This document shows, in pieces, positions 1 through 8,872 of a DNA stretch of 64,000 bases (its first letter is position 1; each line of letters opens with the position of its first letter). Position numbers and translations under genes: made by a program. Under the pieces are notes generated by a model that saw only the letters and a list, made by a program, of their open reading frames with translations, made no database searches and was not told where the DNA came from. Source of the DNA: JAJYKC01 sp035545735 (GTDB taxonomy: Bacteria; Acidobacteriota; Terriglobia; Bryobacterales; Bryobacteraceae); contig DASZXS010000073.1 of the NCBI GenBank assembly GCA_035545735.1, positions 62,001-126,000 of the forward strand, in the 5' to 3' direction.

Positions 1-1541
1 ACCTTGGCCTTCACCTCATCCGGTTTGCGAATCCCCGTTTGTTTCACGAGCATGGTCAGCTCCCCCGGTTTCGCGCCTGCCGCCGGGACTTTGACCTCCA
101 GTTGATCCGGCTTCACCACTTTCCAGGTCACCTTCACTTCCGCGCCTTGTGAATCTTTTCCAGTGACCTCCTGAACGCAGGCGGCAGCCTCGGCATGGAG
201 GTGGAAGACATGTTCACGGCCCGCAACCAGGCCGGTCGTTTCCGCGGCCGGGATCGTCCAACTGACGGAGCGCGCCGATTGCAGTTTGAAAACCGGTCCG
301 GTGAAAGCGTCGAAGCCCCAGGCGCCCCGCAGGACTCCATTCACTGCCGGGGGCAGCTTCGCCGCGGAGAGGGGACGCGTGTCCACCACATAACCTCCGC
401 GCTTGGCATCGGCCGTCGCGGGCAGATCCATACCCTTGGCGGAGCCGTCCTCTATGTGGAGTACGACGTCGTGCGCCAAGGCAGTGGAGAACGCCAGCGG
501 TGCTCCGGACACCGGCAGCACCAGCGGCTTATTGCCCAGGCAAAAGGCTTGTTCCGGATCCACCGGATGAAGTGGCGGCGGCTCCTGGGTTCGGACCGGC
601 GGCAGAGCCGCCAGAATCACCGATTTGGGATTGTGAAACGAAGGCGGGTTGTTGAGCTTCAACCGCAGTTCATCTTCCTTCGCCAGCCCTAGCGCGGGAA
701 TGTACTGATACTGGGCGGTGTGCAGGTTCTCCAGAATCCTGCCCATGTCCATGATTGCGCCGATATAAGGACTGAAGTAGCCGGCCCCCGCCTGGGGCGT
801 AAAAGCCAACTGGCCGATCAGTTCGGATGCCTGGCCGCTGGTCAACACCCCCACCATGGACTGGCTGTGCCCGTCGTTCATCACCAGGTTGTCGCTCTTT
901 TGGGTAAGGCAGGAGGCTTGTTCATCCACCGGCTTCTTGAAGCAGTCCTCATCCAGCCGGATGTTCAAACTTCGCGCCAGCACCACGGAGCGATCGTGCA
1001 CCGAGCTTGGGTTCGTTTGAGCGATTTCCCGGACGGCGGTAAGATACGTATCCAGCCGCGAGCGGTCCAGGCTGGCCTGCTCCAGGTCCTGGGCGGCCCG
1101 GACAAAGGAACCCGGCCTGCCGCGAACCGCCGACCGTAAAGTGGAAAAATCGCCGCTGGTTTCGGGGGCCAGAAAGACGAGCGCCTGCTCCGCTCCGTCC
1201 GGGACGGTGACCGAAATGCCTTCGTCGCGGTATTTCTTCTTCCAGGTCTCCATGCGGGTAAACCATTCAGACGGCGGCGGGTTGGTGGCGCCGCGCAGGA
1301 ATACGGCGACCAGCAGGTAATGCGCGGATTGATCGGGCGGCAGCCTGGGATGAATGCGGATGCGATCGCCTGGCTGTAAATTGGCAACTCTGGAGATGGG
1401 TAAGACCTTGCCGTTCCTGGTGACCTTGATCTCAATCGACGGTCCCTCCAGATCGAACGCCGCGGTATCCGCGAACAGCGTCCCCGCAAAACCCAGAAAA
1501 AGCGCCAGACCGTATGTCCACGCGGCCAACCGTGCACTCAT
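1..1541 (-). CDS. Secreted protein of unknown function, 3' end missing
   Basis: An open frame runs without a stop from the ATG at 1541 to the window edge (513 codons), so the C-terminus is missing. The first 25 residues look like a signal peptide (Arg at 4, hydrophobic core LALFLGFAGTLFA), so the product is probably exported. I recognise no domain. The middle (about residues 195-290) has a few Cys and a Gly/Tyr-rich stretch, and the last 120 residues look beta-rich, like an Ig-type or carbohydrate-binding fold. It lies 53 bases downstream of the fucosidase on the same strand and may be co-transcribed with it. The frame is continuous and its codon use fits the neighbours, so a real gene is likely; the function is unknown. 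Confidence 0.7.
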   Translation of the reverse strand, partial: MSARLAAWTYGLALFLGFAGTLFADTAAFDLEGPSIEIKVTRNGKVLPISRVANLQPGDRIRIHPRLPPDQSAHYLLVAVFLRGATNPPPSEWFTRMETWKKKYRDEGISVTVPDGAEQALVFLAPETSGDFSTLRSAVRGRPGSFVRAAQDLEQASLDRSRLDTYLTAVREIAQTNPSSVHDRSVVLARSLNIRLDEDCFKKPVDEQASCLTQKSDNLVMNDGHSQSMVGVLTSGQASELIGQLAFTPQAGAGYFSPYIGAIMDMGRILENLHTAQYQYIPALGLAKEDELRLKLNNPPSFHNPKSVILAALPPVRTQEPPPLHPVDPEQAFCLGNKPLVLPVSGAPLAFSTALAHDVVLHIEDGSAKGMDLPATADAKRGGYVVDTRPLSAAKLPPAVNGVLRGAWGFDAFTGPVFKLQSARSVSWTIPAAETTGLVAGREHVFHLHAEAAACVQEVTGKDSQGAEVKVTWKVVKPDQLEVKVPAAGAKPGELTMLVKQTGIRKPDEVKAK

Positions 1542-1594
1542 GTAACCAGTTTAGGCCGGGCGCCGCGAACCTTGAGCCGTGGGGTGGGCGAAGG

Positions 1595-3103
1595 TCAGCG
1601 CGCGCCGGGGATTTTCAACACATAAGCGTGACGCGCGGGGAGATTGAGGCCGCGTAAGTCAATTGCTTCCAACAGGATGCGCTTCCCCTCCGAGCGCCAT
1701 TTCAGCGGAGTCCCGCTTTCGAGAAGCGTGATCTCCGTACCAGGGCGAACCTCCATGTCGTCGAGGACAATCTCGCGCGCGGGCCACCGTGGCACGGTGG
1801 CGTAGACAGCGTCCGCGCCGGCGGTGAAGAATGCTTCGACATGCGCATAGCCGGGAGGGGGCGCGTCTACGAGTTTCGTGATGTCGTAGTTGGCGCGAAA
1901 CTCCTTATCTTCCAGTTTCGGCTCCTCGCCGGCGCTCCACTGCCTCGGGCGCTTCCAGGCGTGGGTACCGTAGATGGCCTCCCCGTTGGCGTGCAGCCAG
2001 GCGCCCATGTCAAGGAGCCGCTCTTCCATCACCACGGGAATCCGCCCGTCGGCGGTGGGACCGATATCGAGCAGAAGATTGCCTCCGCGGCTCACAATAT
2101 CGATCAGCATCAACAAAAGCTCGCGTCCGGTGTGATAGTCCTTCAGCGTTTCCATCCGGTTGTACCCATAGGAGAAGCCCATGCCGCGGCTCTCTTCCCA
2201 GGGATGGTTGGATTGCTGCATGCCGGAGGTGTATTCGGTGGTGAAGTACCCTCCGTGGTGATGGCGGCAATCCTTGCCCCAACGGTCGTCAATCGCCACT
2301 TCGTTCGCAACCGGCGATTCATTGAACAGCCAGGCCAACAACTCAGGCGAACGCCATTCCGCGCTGGTTAGGTCCCATTCGCCGTCGGAGAAGATGATGG
2401 ACGGTTTGACATGGTTCACAACGTCCTTAAATTGCGGAAACAGGTGCTCGGCGACGTATCGTTTCCGGTCGGAAAGCCACAGCGGGTTGTACCACTCGTA
2501 AAGCGAGTAGTAGATGCCCATATGCAGACCTCTGCGCCGGCCGGCTTCACTGAGATCGAGGACCAGATCGCGTTTGGCGCCCACATCGACGCTATTCCAG
2601 GGGCGGCCCCAGGAGCGATTCGCCTCGGCGCTGCGCCACAGCGTGAAGCCTTCGTGATGCTTTGACGTCAGGGCGACATAACGCGCGCCGGAGCGGACGA
2701 ACACGTCGGCCCAGTGGTCGGGATCAAAGAGTTCGGCGCGAAACATCGGGGCGAAGTTCTGGTAGGGGAAATCCGCTCCGTAAACACGTTGATGAAACGC
2801 CCACGTCGAGGCTCCGTGCCCGGACGGCCCCTTCGCCTTTTTTCCCTCGGTAAGCGAATTCCAATACCACTCGGCGTAAGGGTTTTCGTCCTTGACGTTC
2901 ACGGCGGCGTAAGACGGGACGGAGTAGACGCCCCAATGGATAAAGATGCCGAATTTCGAATCGGTGTACCATTGGGGCGACGGACGCGCGTCGATGGAAG
3001 CCCAATTGGCCTCATAGCGGGCTGGCGCAGCGGCCGCCCTCCGCGAAGCCGCCAGCGCGAGTGGCGCGGCCATCATTCCCTGGAGAAGCTCTCTTCTTTG
3101 CAT
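1595..3103 (-). CDS. Alpha-L-fucosidase, GH29 family, exported
   Basis: This 502-residue protein starts with a Tat-like leader (RRELLQGMMAAPLALAAS). It then shows the GH29 barrel pattern: WYTDSKFGIFIHWGVYSVP at about 45-63, TSKHHEGFTLW at 146-156 and GIYYSLYEWYNP around 196-207. In GH29 enzymes the nucleophile is an Asp at the end of a barrel strand; here the best candidate is Asp240 in IIFSDGEW. The C-terminal 130 residues look like the usual beta-sandwich. It should hydrolyse alpha-L-fucosides from plant or microbial glycans in the periplasm or outside the cell. The ATG at 3103 follows a GAGGG at short distance. The unknown exported protein at 1-1541 follows on the same strand. Confidence 0.92.
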   Translation of the reverse strand: MQRRELLQGMMAAPLALAASRRAAAAPARYEANWASIDARPSPQWYTDSKFGIFIHWGVYSVPSYAAVNVKDENPYAEWYWNSLTEGKKAKGPSGHGASTWAFHQRVYGADFPYQNFAPMFRAELFDPDHWADVFVRSGARYVALTSKHHEGFTLWRSAEANRSWGRPWNSVDVGAKRDLVLDLSEAGRRRGLHMGIYYSLYEWYNPLWLSDRKRYVAEHLFPQFKDVVNHVKPSIIFSDGEWDLTSAEWRSPELLAWLFNESPVANEVAIDDRWGKDCRHHHGGYFTTEYTSGMQQSNHPWEESRGMGFSYGYNRMETLKDYHTGRELLLMLIDIVSRGGNLLLDIGPTADGRIPVVMEERLLDMGAWLHANGEAIYGTHAWKRPRQWSAGEEPKLEDKEFRANYDITKLVDAPPPGYAHVEAFFTAGADAVYATVPRWPAREIVLDDMEVRPGTEITLLESGTPLKWRSEGKRILLEAIDLRGLNLPARHAYVLKIPGAR

Positions 3104-3133
3104 TTTCCCTCGGCAATTCTGTGTGGAACGCAG

Positions 3134-3553
3134 CTATAGCCCTGTCGCGGCATTTTCCTCGTCCGCGCCATGCCGCCGGCGGCTTTCGGACTTCCCGGTG
3201 CGGAGCCAGGCCATTGCGAACAACACGGCCAGCAGAAAATCCGGAATGCCGGTCACCGCAATGGGCGCCGCAATACGATTTTGGAGCGCCAGGCCCACGA
3301 TCGCAATGCTGTACGTGAGTTTCTCGACGATCGCGGCGAGCATGATGGGGCGGTACCGGGCTGGATTGCCGCCAATGAGCAGGAATACAAGCTGCCACGC
3401 CAATGTGACGCCCGCGAACCCGTAGTAGAACTCCGGATGCGTAATCAGCGGCGCATAGTCGTGGCCGATTTTCGCTTCCATGAGGTACAGGGGCGCCGTC
3501 AGGACAAGCCCGTATATGCCGGCGATCCAAAACACAAGACGGGCGAAGCGCAT
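3134..3553 (-). CDS. Small integral membrane protein, four helices
   Basis: A 139-residue protein with about four hydrophobic segments (LVFWIAGIYGLVLTAPLYL, a WQLVFLLIGG stretch, a segment around LTYSIAIVGLAL and FLLAVLFAMAWL) and a charged C-terminal tail. I do not recognise a named family; small membrane proteins of this build are common in acidobacteria. The frame can be extended upstream to a TTG at 3595, but the ATG at 3553 sits right before the first helix and leaves about 100 bases for divergent promoters facing the 3655 gene, so I prefer it. It lies 30 bases upstream of the fucosidase on the same strand. No catalytic residues are evident. Confidence 0.6.
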   Translation of the reverse strand: MRFARLVFWIAGIYGLVLTAPLYLMEAKIGHDYAPLITHPEFYYGFAGVTLAWQLVFLLIGGNPARYRPIMLAAIVEKLTYSIAIVGLALQNRIAAPIAVTGIPDFLLAVLFAMAWLRTGKSESRRRHGADEENAATGL

Positions 3554-3654
3554 ATCGAACTGAGTGTACACCTTGTCCCGTGAGGCACGGAACAAACGTC
3601 CGCCGGGTTTCGTATGGACTAACTGAACCTGATACCGAACAACGGAGGCTCATA

Positions 3655-4932
3655 GTGAGACATGGCGCGAGAGCTTTCCTTTTCCTGCTGCTGGCGGGGG
3701 CCTTCCCGTCGCGGGCAGCCGAACCGGAACCGGAATATCATTGGCGCATCTTTCCCCTGCCGAACGTCAGCCGGGTGCTCTTAAAGCTGACCGAGCAGAG
3801 AGGGCAGTCCATCTCAGGCAGCTCCGACGATGTCGATTTCTCGGAGCTGCGCGGGTTGGACCGCTCCCAGACGTTCGGTTCGAAAGTCCTGTTCCAGATT
3901 CATCGCGACGCCGGCACTCTCTACTGCACGGGTGCATTTGCTCTCGGATTTGGTGACGGAGCCGTCTCCTTTCAGCCGGACGCAAGATTCGTCGATGCTC
4001 TGCGCGGTTTGGGCTATGCGCCGCCCGACCGGGACCGCCTGTTTCACCTTGCCGTCTCGAATCTCCGCCTGTCTTACATTCGCGAGGTTCATGACGCCTG
4101 CAATTGCGCGGGGACTCTGGATAGCGTGGTGGAACTGGCCGATCACGGCGTGGATGCCGGATACCTGCGGACTCTGCGGCGCTCCGGGATGACGGATCTA
4201 ACCTCGCGGGAAGTCGTCATGCTCAGGGACCATGGGGTTTCGGAGGACCTGCTGGCCGGGGCTCGGGATGCAGGGTACACCCTGCGTCCGGACGATTTTG
4301 TTCGCCTGCAGGACCATGGGGTTTCCGGCCGGTACGTCCGCCAGGTAAAGGAAGCGGGACTGCGAGCCTCCGCGGAGGAACTGATCGCGCTACACGATCA
4401 TGGTGTAGATGCCTCCCTGGTCCGCGCCTCCCGGGAATCCGGCTTGAATGCCCCGGCGGAGTGGCTGATCAAAATGCACGACCATGGTGTGTCTCCGCAA
4501 TTCGTGCTGGACATGGTCCGGGCATTCCGCCCTCCAGTGGACGCCGCTGGTCTGATCGAGCTTCAGGATCACGGCATCTCGACCGGATTCGCCAAGCGTC
4601 TCGCCGAATCGGGCTTCGAAAATGAAAAACCTGCCGACGTCATCCGCCTCGCCGAACACGGCGTACCGCCCGATTTGCTCTCTCAGGTGCACGCGTCGCA
4701 CCGCGAAGCGCTTTCGGTGGACGATGTAATTCTGCTACACGAAAACGGCGTTTCTCCCGATTTTCTGCGCGATTTCGACGCCGCCGGCTATGCCTCGCTC
4801 GGCGCGCGCGACCTGGTGGCGCTGCAAAACAACGGCGTCACCGCCGGCTATGCGCGCAAGCTCCGGTCGGAAGGCTACGGCAATCTCACGGTCGCTCAGC
4901 TCATTAAATTCAAACAACACGGAATGGAATAG
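3655..4932 (+). CDS. Exported protein built of about ten DHGV repeats
   Basis: I place the start at the GTG at 3655, because GGAGG lies 6 bases upstream and a signal peptide (FLFLLLAGAFPSRA) follows at once; the frame also opens further upstream at 3580, but without such a site. After a non-repetitive domain of about 150 residues, the last 270 residues are a tandem array of about ten units of 28-30 residues. Each unit starts L-x-D/E-HGV and continues with a helix such as YVRQVKEAGL and a second helix ending in DLIxL. Similar HGV repeats are known at the C-termini of some acidobacterial M56/BlaR1-like peptidases. Here there is no peptidase domain, so the array stands alone as a secreted helical-repeat protein, perhaps for protein binding. 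Function unknown. Confidence 0.85.
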   Translation: MRHGARAFLFLLLAGAFPSRAAEPEPEYHWRIFPLPNVSRVLLKLTEQRGQSISGSSDDVDFSELRGLDRSQTFGSKVLFQIHRDAGTLYCTGAFALGFGDGAVSFQPDARFVDALRGLGYAPPDRDRLFHLAVSNLRLSYIREVHDACNCAGTLDSVVELADHGVDAGYLRTLRRSGMTDLTSREVVMLRDHGVSEDLLAGARDAGYTLRPDDFVRLQDHGVSGRYVRQVKEAGLRASAEELIALHDHGVDASLVRASRESGLNAPAEWLIKMHDHGVSPQFVLDMVRAFRPPVDAAGLIELQDHGISTGFAKRLAESGFENEKPADVIRLAEHGVPPDLLSQVHASHREALSVDDVILLHENGVSPDFLRDFDAAGYASLGARDLVALQNNGVTAGYARKLRSEGYGNLTVAQLIKFKQHGME

Positions 4933-4970
4933 CACCGGCATTTTGAGATAAGATCGTCGCACGTAACAGA

Positions 4971-6533
4971 ATGGCGACAAAGATCTACGATGTCTGTATT
5001 GCCGGTTCCGGCGCGGCTGGCGGCGTGCTGGCGGCGCACCTGGCCCGCAAGGGAGTTGACGTAATCGTGGTCGAGGGCGGTCCCAAAGTAAACACCCGGA
5101 CCGACTTCAATACCCACGCCATGCCGTTCGATTTCCCTGACCGCCACATTCCCACCATGCGCGCAGGTAAGGAAGGCTTCGATTCGGAAAGAACGCGCGG
5201 TGTGGGCGGCAAGACCATGCTGTGGAACGCCGTGGCGTGGCGCCTCAGCCACCGCGATTTTAAGGGGCGGTCGATCGACGGCGCGGGCGAGGACTGGCCG
5301 CTCGATTATGCGGACATGGCTCCTTACTACGAGCGAATCGAGCGCGAAGTAGGCGTCTGCGGGAACCTGGACGGGCTCGAAGACCTGCCGGATGGGATCT
5401 TTCTGCCACCCGTTCCGATGAAGTGCAGCGATCTGATTATCAAGCGGGGCGCGGAAAAGCTAGGCGTCAAGACCATTCACGTTCGCAAATCGACACGCAG
5501 CGTCGCGGGCGGCGGACGCCCCGCCTGCCATTTTTGCGGAAACTGCATGGCAGGCTGCGACGTTGTCGCGAAATACAATTCGGCCGACGTGCACATGATT
5601 CCAGCGCTGCGGACCGGCAAGCTCGAAATCAAACCGAACTCAATTGTGCGCGAAGTGATGGTCTCGAACGAGAACCGCGCCACGGGCGTTCGATATATCG
5701 ATCGCAAGACGGGCGCCGGCGGCGAGGTGCGCGCCCGGTGCGTGGTCGTTTCCTGCGCCTGCGTCCAGAGCGTTGCGCTGCTACTGATGTCGAAGTCGCG
5801 CCTTTATCCCACCGGTCTTGCGAATTCCAGCGGCGAATTGGGGCGGAATTTCATTCCTCATTTTACCGGCGGCGTCGAGTGCTTTCTCGACGAATTGACC
5901 GGAAAGCCCGCCACCGACGACGAAGGATTTCTCGACCACGCCTACATCCCTTCCTTCATGCACAATCGCAAGCGCGATTATGCGCGCAGCTTTGGGGTTC
6001 AGTTCAATTATCAAAACCGCCGCTCGGTCGGCTGGGCGCGCGAAATTCACGGGTTCGGCAAGACTTACAAGCAGGCGGTGAAGGACCGCTACCCCGGGTT
6101 CGTGGTGTTTTCTCCTTATGGAGAGATGATTCCCAACTCCGCCTCCTACATCGATCTCGATCCCGACCGGAAAGACTCGTACGGCCTGCCGAAGGCGCGG
6201 CGTTTTTTGGCGTGGCGCGAGAACGACCGGAAGATTTTCCAGGACATGCAGCAGTGGTCCGTAGCAATCCTGAAGTCCGCCGGCGCGGAGATCCACCGCG
6301 TTTATGACGAGCCGATGCCCAACCACGAACTGGGCGGCGCGCGCATGGGCAGCGACCCCAGGAGGTCGGTGGTGAATGCCGATTGCCGCACGCACGACGT
6401 TCCGAATCTCTACGTAGTGGACGGCAGCGTCTTTCCTTCCGCTTCGGAGAAAAATCCGACCCACACCATCATGGCGCTGGCTGCGCGGACGGCGGATAAT
6501 ATCAGCGATCGTCTGAGCAGGAGGGATATCTGA
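4971..6533 (+). CDS. GMC-family FAD-dependent oxidoreductase
   Basis: A 520-residue GMC oxidoreductase. The N-terminus has the FAD-binding GSGAAGG motif at residues 12-18 followed by the acidic strand end VVEGG. The C-terminal domain ends with NLYVVDGSVFPSA and NPTHTIMALAARTADNI, the usual GMC signature with the catalytic His. HELGGARMG comes just before it. A Cys cluster (C186, C189, C192, C196 in CHFCGNCMAGC) resembles an iron-sulfur or metal site, as seen in some GMC proteins of the gluconate/sugar dehydrogenase type. The next gene, directly adjacent, encodes the small subunit-3-like partner, so this is probably the large subunit of a membrane-linked sugar or polyol dehydrogenase. The substrate cannot be read from the sequence. 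Confidence 0.93.
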   Translation: MATKIYDVCIAGSGAAGGVLAAHLARKGVDVIVVEGGPKVNTRTDFNTHAMPFDFPDRHIPTMRAGKEGFDSERTRGVGGKTMLWNAVAWRLSHRDFKGRSIDGAGEDWPLDYADMAPYYERIEREVGVCGNLDGLEDLPDGIFLPPVPMKCSDLIIKRGAEKLGVKTIHVRKSTRSVAGGGRPACHFCGNCMAGCDVVAKYNSADVHMIPALRTGKLEIKPNSIVREVMVSNENRATGVRYIDRKTGAGGEVRARCVVVSCACVQSVALLLMSKSRLYPTGLANSSGELGRNFIPHFTGGVECFLDELTGKPATDDEGFLDHAYIPSFMHNRKRDYARSFGVQFNYQNRRSVGWAREIHGFGKTYKQAVKDRYPGFVVFSPYGEMIPNSASYIDLDPDRKDSYGLPKARRFLAWRENDRKIFQDMQQWSVAILKSAGAEIHRVYDEPMPNHELGGARMGSDPRRSVVNADCRTHDVPNLYVVDGSVFPSASEKNPTHTIMALAARTADNISDRLSRRDI

Positions 6534-7091
6534 GTGGCTGCCGTTAAAGCGGAATCAAGACGGGAAGCTCTGCGTATCATCGGGGCCGTGGGAAGCACCT
6601 GCGCGTTTCCTTTTGGCGCGGATCAACTGTATGGACAGCAGGCCGGACATGCGCCAGGCGGGCGATTCTTTGATGCCGCGCAGATGGAGACGCTGGCGAA
6701 GCTGACGGATTTGATTATTCCTCCCACCGAAACCGCCGGGGCCGCGCGGTCCGGGGTTCCCGAATATATCGACCGGGTAGTGAGCGTCGAGAAGGAACAC
6801 CAGATCGTTTTTCGGGATGGCCTGGCATGGTTGGACCGTCAAGCCACGAGCGCCCACGGCAAGGTGTTTCGAGACCTGGATGAAGAGCAGCAGATTGCGA
6901 TGCTTACCCCGCTTTGCGAAGCGGCGGATTCGAATCAACTGAAGAAGCCGGGCGCACGCTTTTTCCGGAGTTTGAAGAGTATGACGGCGGACGGCTATTA
7001 CACCTCGCGCACCGGCTTGGTGGACGAACTCGGTTACAAGGGAAATATGGCGATGGCCGGTTTCCCATCCTGCGAGGTAAAAGAACATTGA
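6534..7091 (+). CDS. Gluconate 2-dehydrogenase subunit 3-like protein
   Basis: A 185-residue protein that starts with GTG directly after the stop of the GMC gene. It has an RREALRIIG leader typical of Tat-exported subunit-3 proteins, followed by the family pattern TLAKLTDLIIPPTETAGA at about 55-73 and, near the end, ARFFRSLKSMTADGYYTS, where a Tyr-Tyr-Thr-Ser segment is conserved. In this family the small subunit carries the Tat signal and helps export and stabilise the GMC large subunit. The gene order and zero spacing fit that role. Its stop overlaps the TTG start of the next gene by 4 bases. Confidence 0.88.
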   Translation: MAAVKAESRREALRIIGAVGSTCAFPFGADQLYGQQAGHAPGGRFFDAAQMETLAKLTDLIIPPTETAGAARSGVPEYIDRVVSVEKEHQIVFRDGLAWLDRQATSAHGKVFRDLDEEQQIAMLTPLCEAADSNQLKKPGARFFRSLKSMTADGYYTSRTGLVDELGYKGNMAMAGFPSCEVKEH

Positions 7092-8221
7092 AGACGTTTC
7101 TTCGCGTACTCCTCCCCGCCGCGGCGGCCGCCGCTATCTGGGCGGCCGTGCGTCCACCCGATATTCCTTTTGAGAAACACACCCTCGATCTCGGAGCAAA
7201 TGAGACCTGCGCCGTCGCCGATATCAACGGCGATGGCAAAGTGGACATTGTTTCCGGAGAGAACTGGTACGAGGCGCCCACCTGGAAGAAGCATCATTTC
7301 CGCGATCTTCCGTATTCGAATTATTACATCGACAATTTCAGCGATCTGCCGCTGGACGTGAACGGCGACGGGCGCATCGACATCGTCGGCTGTTCCTGGT
7401 TCGCGCACCGTGTCGTGTGGTTCGAGAATCCGGGGCGAGACGGCGCTCCGTGGAAGGAACATTTGGTGGAAACGCGCTCGCCGGTGGAATTCGCGTTCCT
7501 GGTGGATATCGACAACGACGGCAAGAAGAATGAAGTGCTTCCGCAGTTTGGCGACGGATCCGCTCCGCTGACCTGGTACGAGGCGCGTGGCGGAACACTG
7601 GTGGGACACACTGTAAGCAACCGCAGCTACGGCCACGGAATCGGCGCGGGCGATGTGAACGGCGACCACCGCACCGATATCCTGACGCAAAAGGGATGGT
7701 TTGAAGCGCCCGTGGATCCGCGATCCGGAGAGTGGAAATTCCATGCCGATTGGGACCTGGGCGATCTTGGTTTCATCAACACTCTGGATGTGAACGGTGA
7801 CGGCAAGAACGATATTGTCACCAGCATGGCCCACGGTTACGGCATCTTCTGGCTGGAACAGGGGGATGGCGGAAAGTGGACCAAGCACGTGATCGACGAG
7901 TCCTGGTCGCAGTCGCACGCCATGACCATGGTTGACCTGAACGGCGACGGACGGATGGATCTTGTCACCGGGAAGCGTTTCTGGGCGCACAATGGACACG
8001 ACCCCGGCGGGCATGAGCCTCTGGGCATCTACTGGTACGAATACATTCCGCCGGCCCAAAAAGGCGGGAACATCGAGTGGGTCCGCCATGTGGTGGATTA
8101 CGGCGGGCGCACGGGCGGCGGGATGCAAATTCCGGTAGCCGACCTCGATGGCGACGGCGATCTGGATTTCGTCGTGGCGGGGAAAAGCGGCCTGTTCCTC
8201 TTCGAGAACAAGACTCGCTGA
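7088..8221 (+). CDS. Secreted FG-GAP/VCBS repeat protein (beta-propeller)
   Basis: The start is TTG at 7088, overlapping the previous stop as TTGA, with GAGG 10 bases upstream. The frame is open further upstream to 6914, but that part overlaps the subunit-3 gene and codes nothing recognisable. The 377-residue product has a signal peptide (FLRVLLPAAAAAAIWAAV). It then carries seven calcium-binding-like DxNxDGxxD loops, for example DINGDGKVD, DVNGDGRID, DLNGDGRMD and DLDGDGDLD, spaced about 45-60 residues apart. This is the FG-GAP/VCBS seven-bladed propeller build. One loop is degenerate (DIDNDGKKNE). It probably binds calcium and a ligand outside the cell. Coupling to the GMC genes suggests it is made with that dehydrogenase, but a direct link is inference. 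Confidence 0.88.
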   Translation: MKTFLRVLLPAAAAAAIWAAVRPPDIPFEKHTLDLGANETCAVADINGDGKVDIVSGENWYEAPTWKKHHFRDLPYSNYYIDNFSDLPLDVNGDGRIDIVGCSWFAHRVVWFENPGRDGAPWKEHLVETRSPVEFAFLVDIDNDGKKNEVLPQFGDGSAPLTWYEARGGTLVGHTVSNRSYGHGIGAGDVNGDHRTDILTQKGWFEAPVDPRSGEWKFHADWDLGDLGFINTLDVNGDGKNDIVTSMAHGYGIFWLEQGDGGKWTKHVIDESWSQSHAMTMVDLNGDGRMDLVTGKRFWAHNGHDPGGHEPLGIYWYEYIPPAQKGGNIEWVRHVVDYGGRTGGGMQIPVADLDGDGDLDFVVAGKSGLFLFENKTR

Positions 8222-8235
8222 ATCACCATCCCGGC

Positions 8236-8670
8236 TCAAACCCTATAGAGATCGGGACGCCACACCTGGATGGCCTTCTTGATCGCGTCCGGCGTTAAGC
8301 GCTCGGCGATCGCGCGCCGCGCCAGCGCGGGAAGTTCGAGATCGCTCGCGAAGCGCAGCGCTATAATCTGCCGCGTCTCGAGCGCGGTGTCGAACAGTTT
8401 GCCCGTGAGCACGTAATGGCGCAGGTTCTCTTCGGCGCGGATGGCGCGGTCCTGGGCCTTCAACGCGAACGAGCGGCAAAACCAGAGCGCCAGCAACAGG
8501 CATGCGCTGACCGCTACCAGCAGCGAGGCGCTGTAGAGGCGTTCGTGGTCCCCGATCGATTGAACCAGATTGACCGCCGATCCCACCAAAATGACGGCGG
8601 CGAGCGGCGCCGCGACGTAGTGGAATAGCGGCACATACTGGCGATGATTCGAATAGTTCTGTGCGGACAT
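8236..8670 (-). CDS. DUF6526-like membrane protein
   Basis: A 144-residue protein with two hydrophobic helices (FHYVAAPLAAVILVGSAVNL and LLVAVSACLLLALWFC) followed by a soluble tail rich in charged helices (RAIRAEENLRHYVLTGKLFD, then LALRFASDLELPALARRA-like). The pattern, including the start SAQNYSNHRQYVPLFHYV, matches a small uncharacterised membrane family (DUF6526) from memory. The ATG at 8670 has GGGAG just upstream and is preferred to one ten codons earlier. It converges on the FG-GAP gene with 14 bases between them. Function unknown. Confidence 0.72.
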   Translation of the reverse strand: MSAQNYSNHRQYVPLFHYVAAPLAAVILVGSAVNLVQSIGDHERLYSASLLVAVSACLLLALWFCRSFALKAQDRAIRAEENLRHYVLTGKLFDTALETRQIIALRFASDLELPALARRAIAERLTPDAIKKAIQVWRPDLYRV

Positions 8671-8713
8671 GGATCTCCCTTCCCGTGGGCCCGTCGGCAT
8701 AAAATCAGAAACA

Positions 8714-8872
8714 GTGGAACCGCAGACGCCCGAGTCTCAAACTGACGACTTCTATTGTCCGAAATGCCGCAAGCCCGTGAACGACCCTCTGGCTTGCGGA
8801 GATTGCGGCTCGCTGATCTGCCGGGCGTGTGGAACGCCGCTGGAACGGGTGGACGAACTGGGAATCGGTTAA
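8714..8872 (+). CDS. Small zinc-ribbon protein
   Basis: A 52-residue protein with three Cys pairs: CPKC, CGDC and CRAC in YCPKCRKPVNDPLACGDC and SLICRACGTPL. This is the pattern of a double zinc ribbon or RING-like knuckle. The same frame also opens at ATG 8669, but that ATG shares its CATG with the start of the divergent gene at 8670. A GTG at 8714 leaves 43 bases for the divergent control region and is my preferred start, though neither has a clear ribosome site. The 3' end overlaps the convergent gene at 8869 by 4 bases. The role is unknown; the Cys pattern makes a real gene likely despite its size. Confidence 0.6.
   Translation: MEPQTPESQTDDFYCPKCRKPVNDPLACGDCGSLICRACGTPLERVDELGIG

Noticed and set aside
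195..692. Plus-strand frame of 165 codons near the left edge
   Set aside because: The minus strand here holds a continuous frame with a signal peptide from 1541; the plus frame is Arg-rich and featureless.
3580..3654. Longer N-terminus for the DHGV repeat protein
   Set aside because: GTG 3655 has GGAGG at 6 bases and is followed at once by a signal peptide; the upstream codons have no site and approach the divergent gene.
7034..8239. Open frame of 401 codons on the minus strand opposite the FG-GAP gene
   Set aside because: The regular, Asp/Gly-rich codons of the repeats on the other strand create it; no signal peptide or domain is seen.
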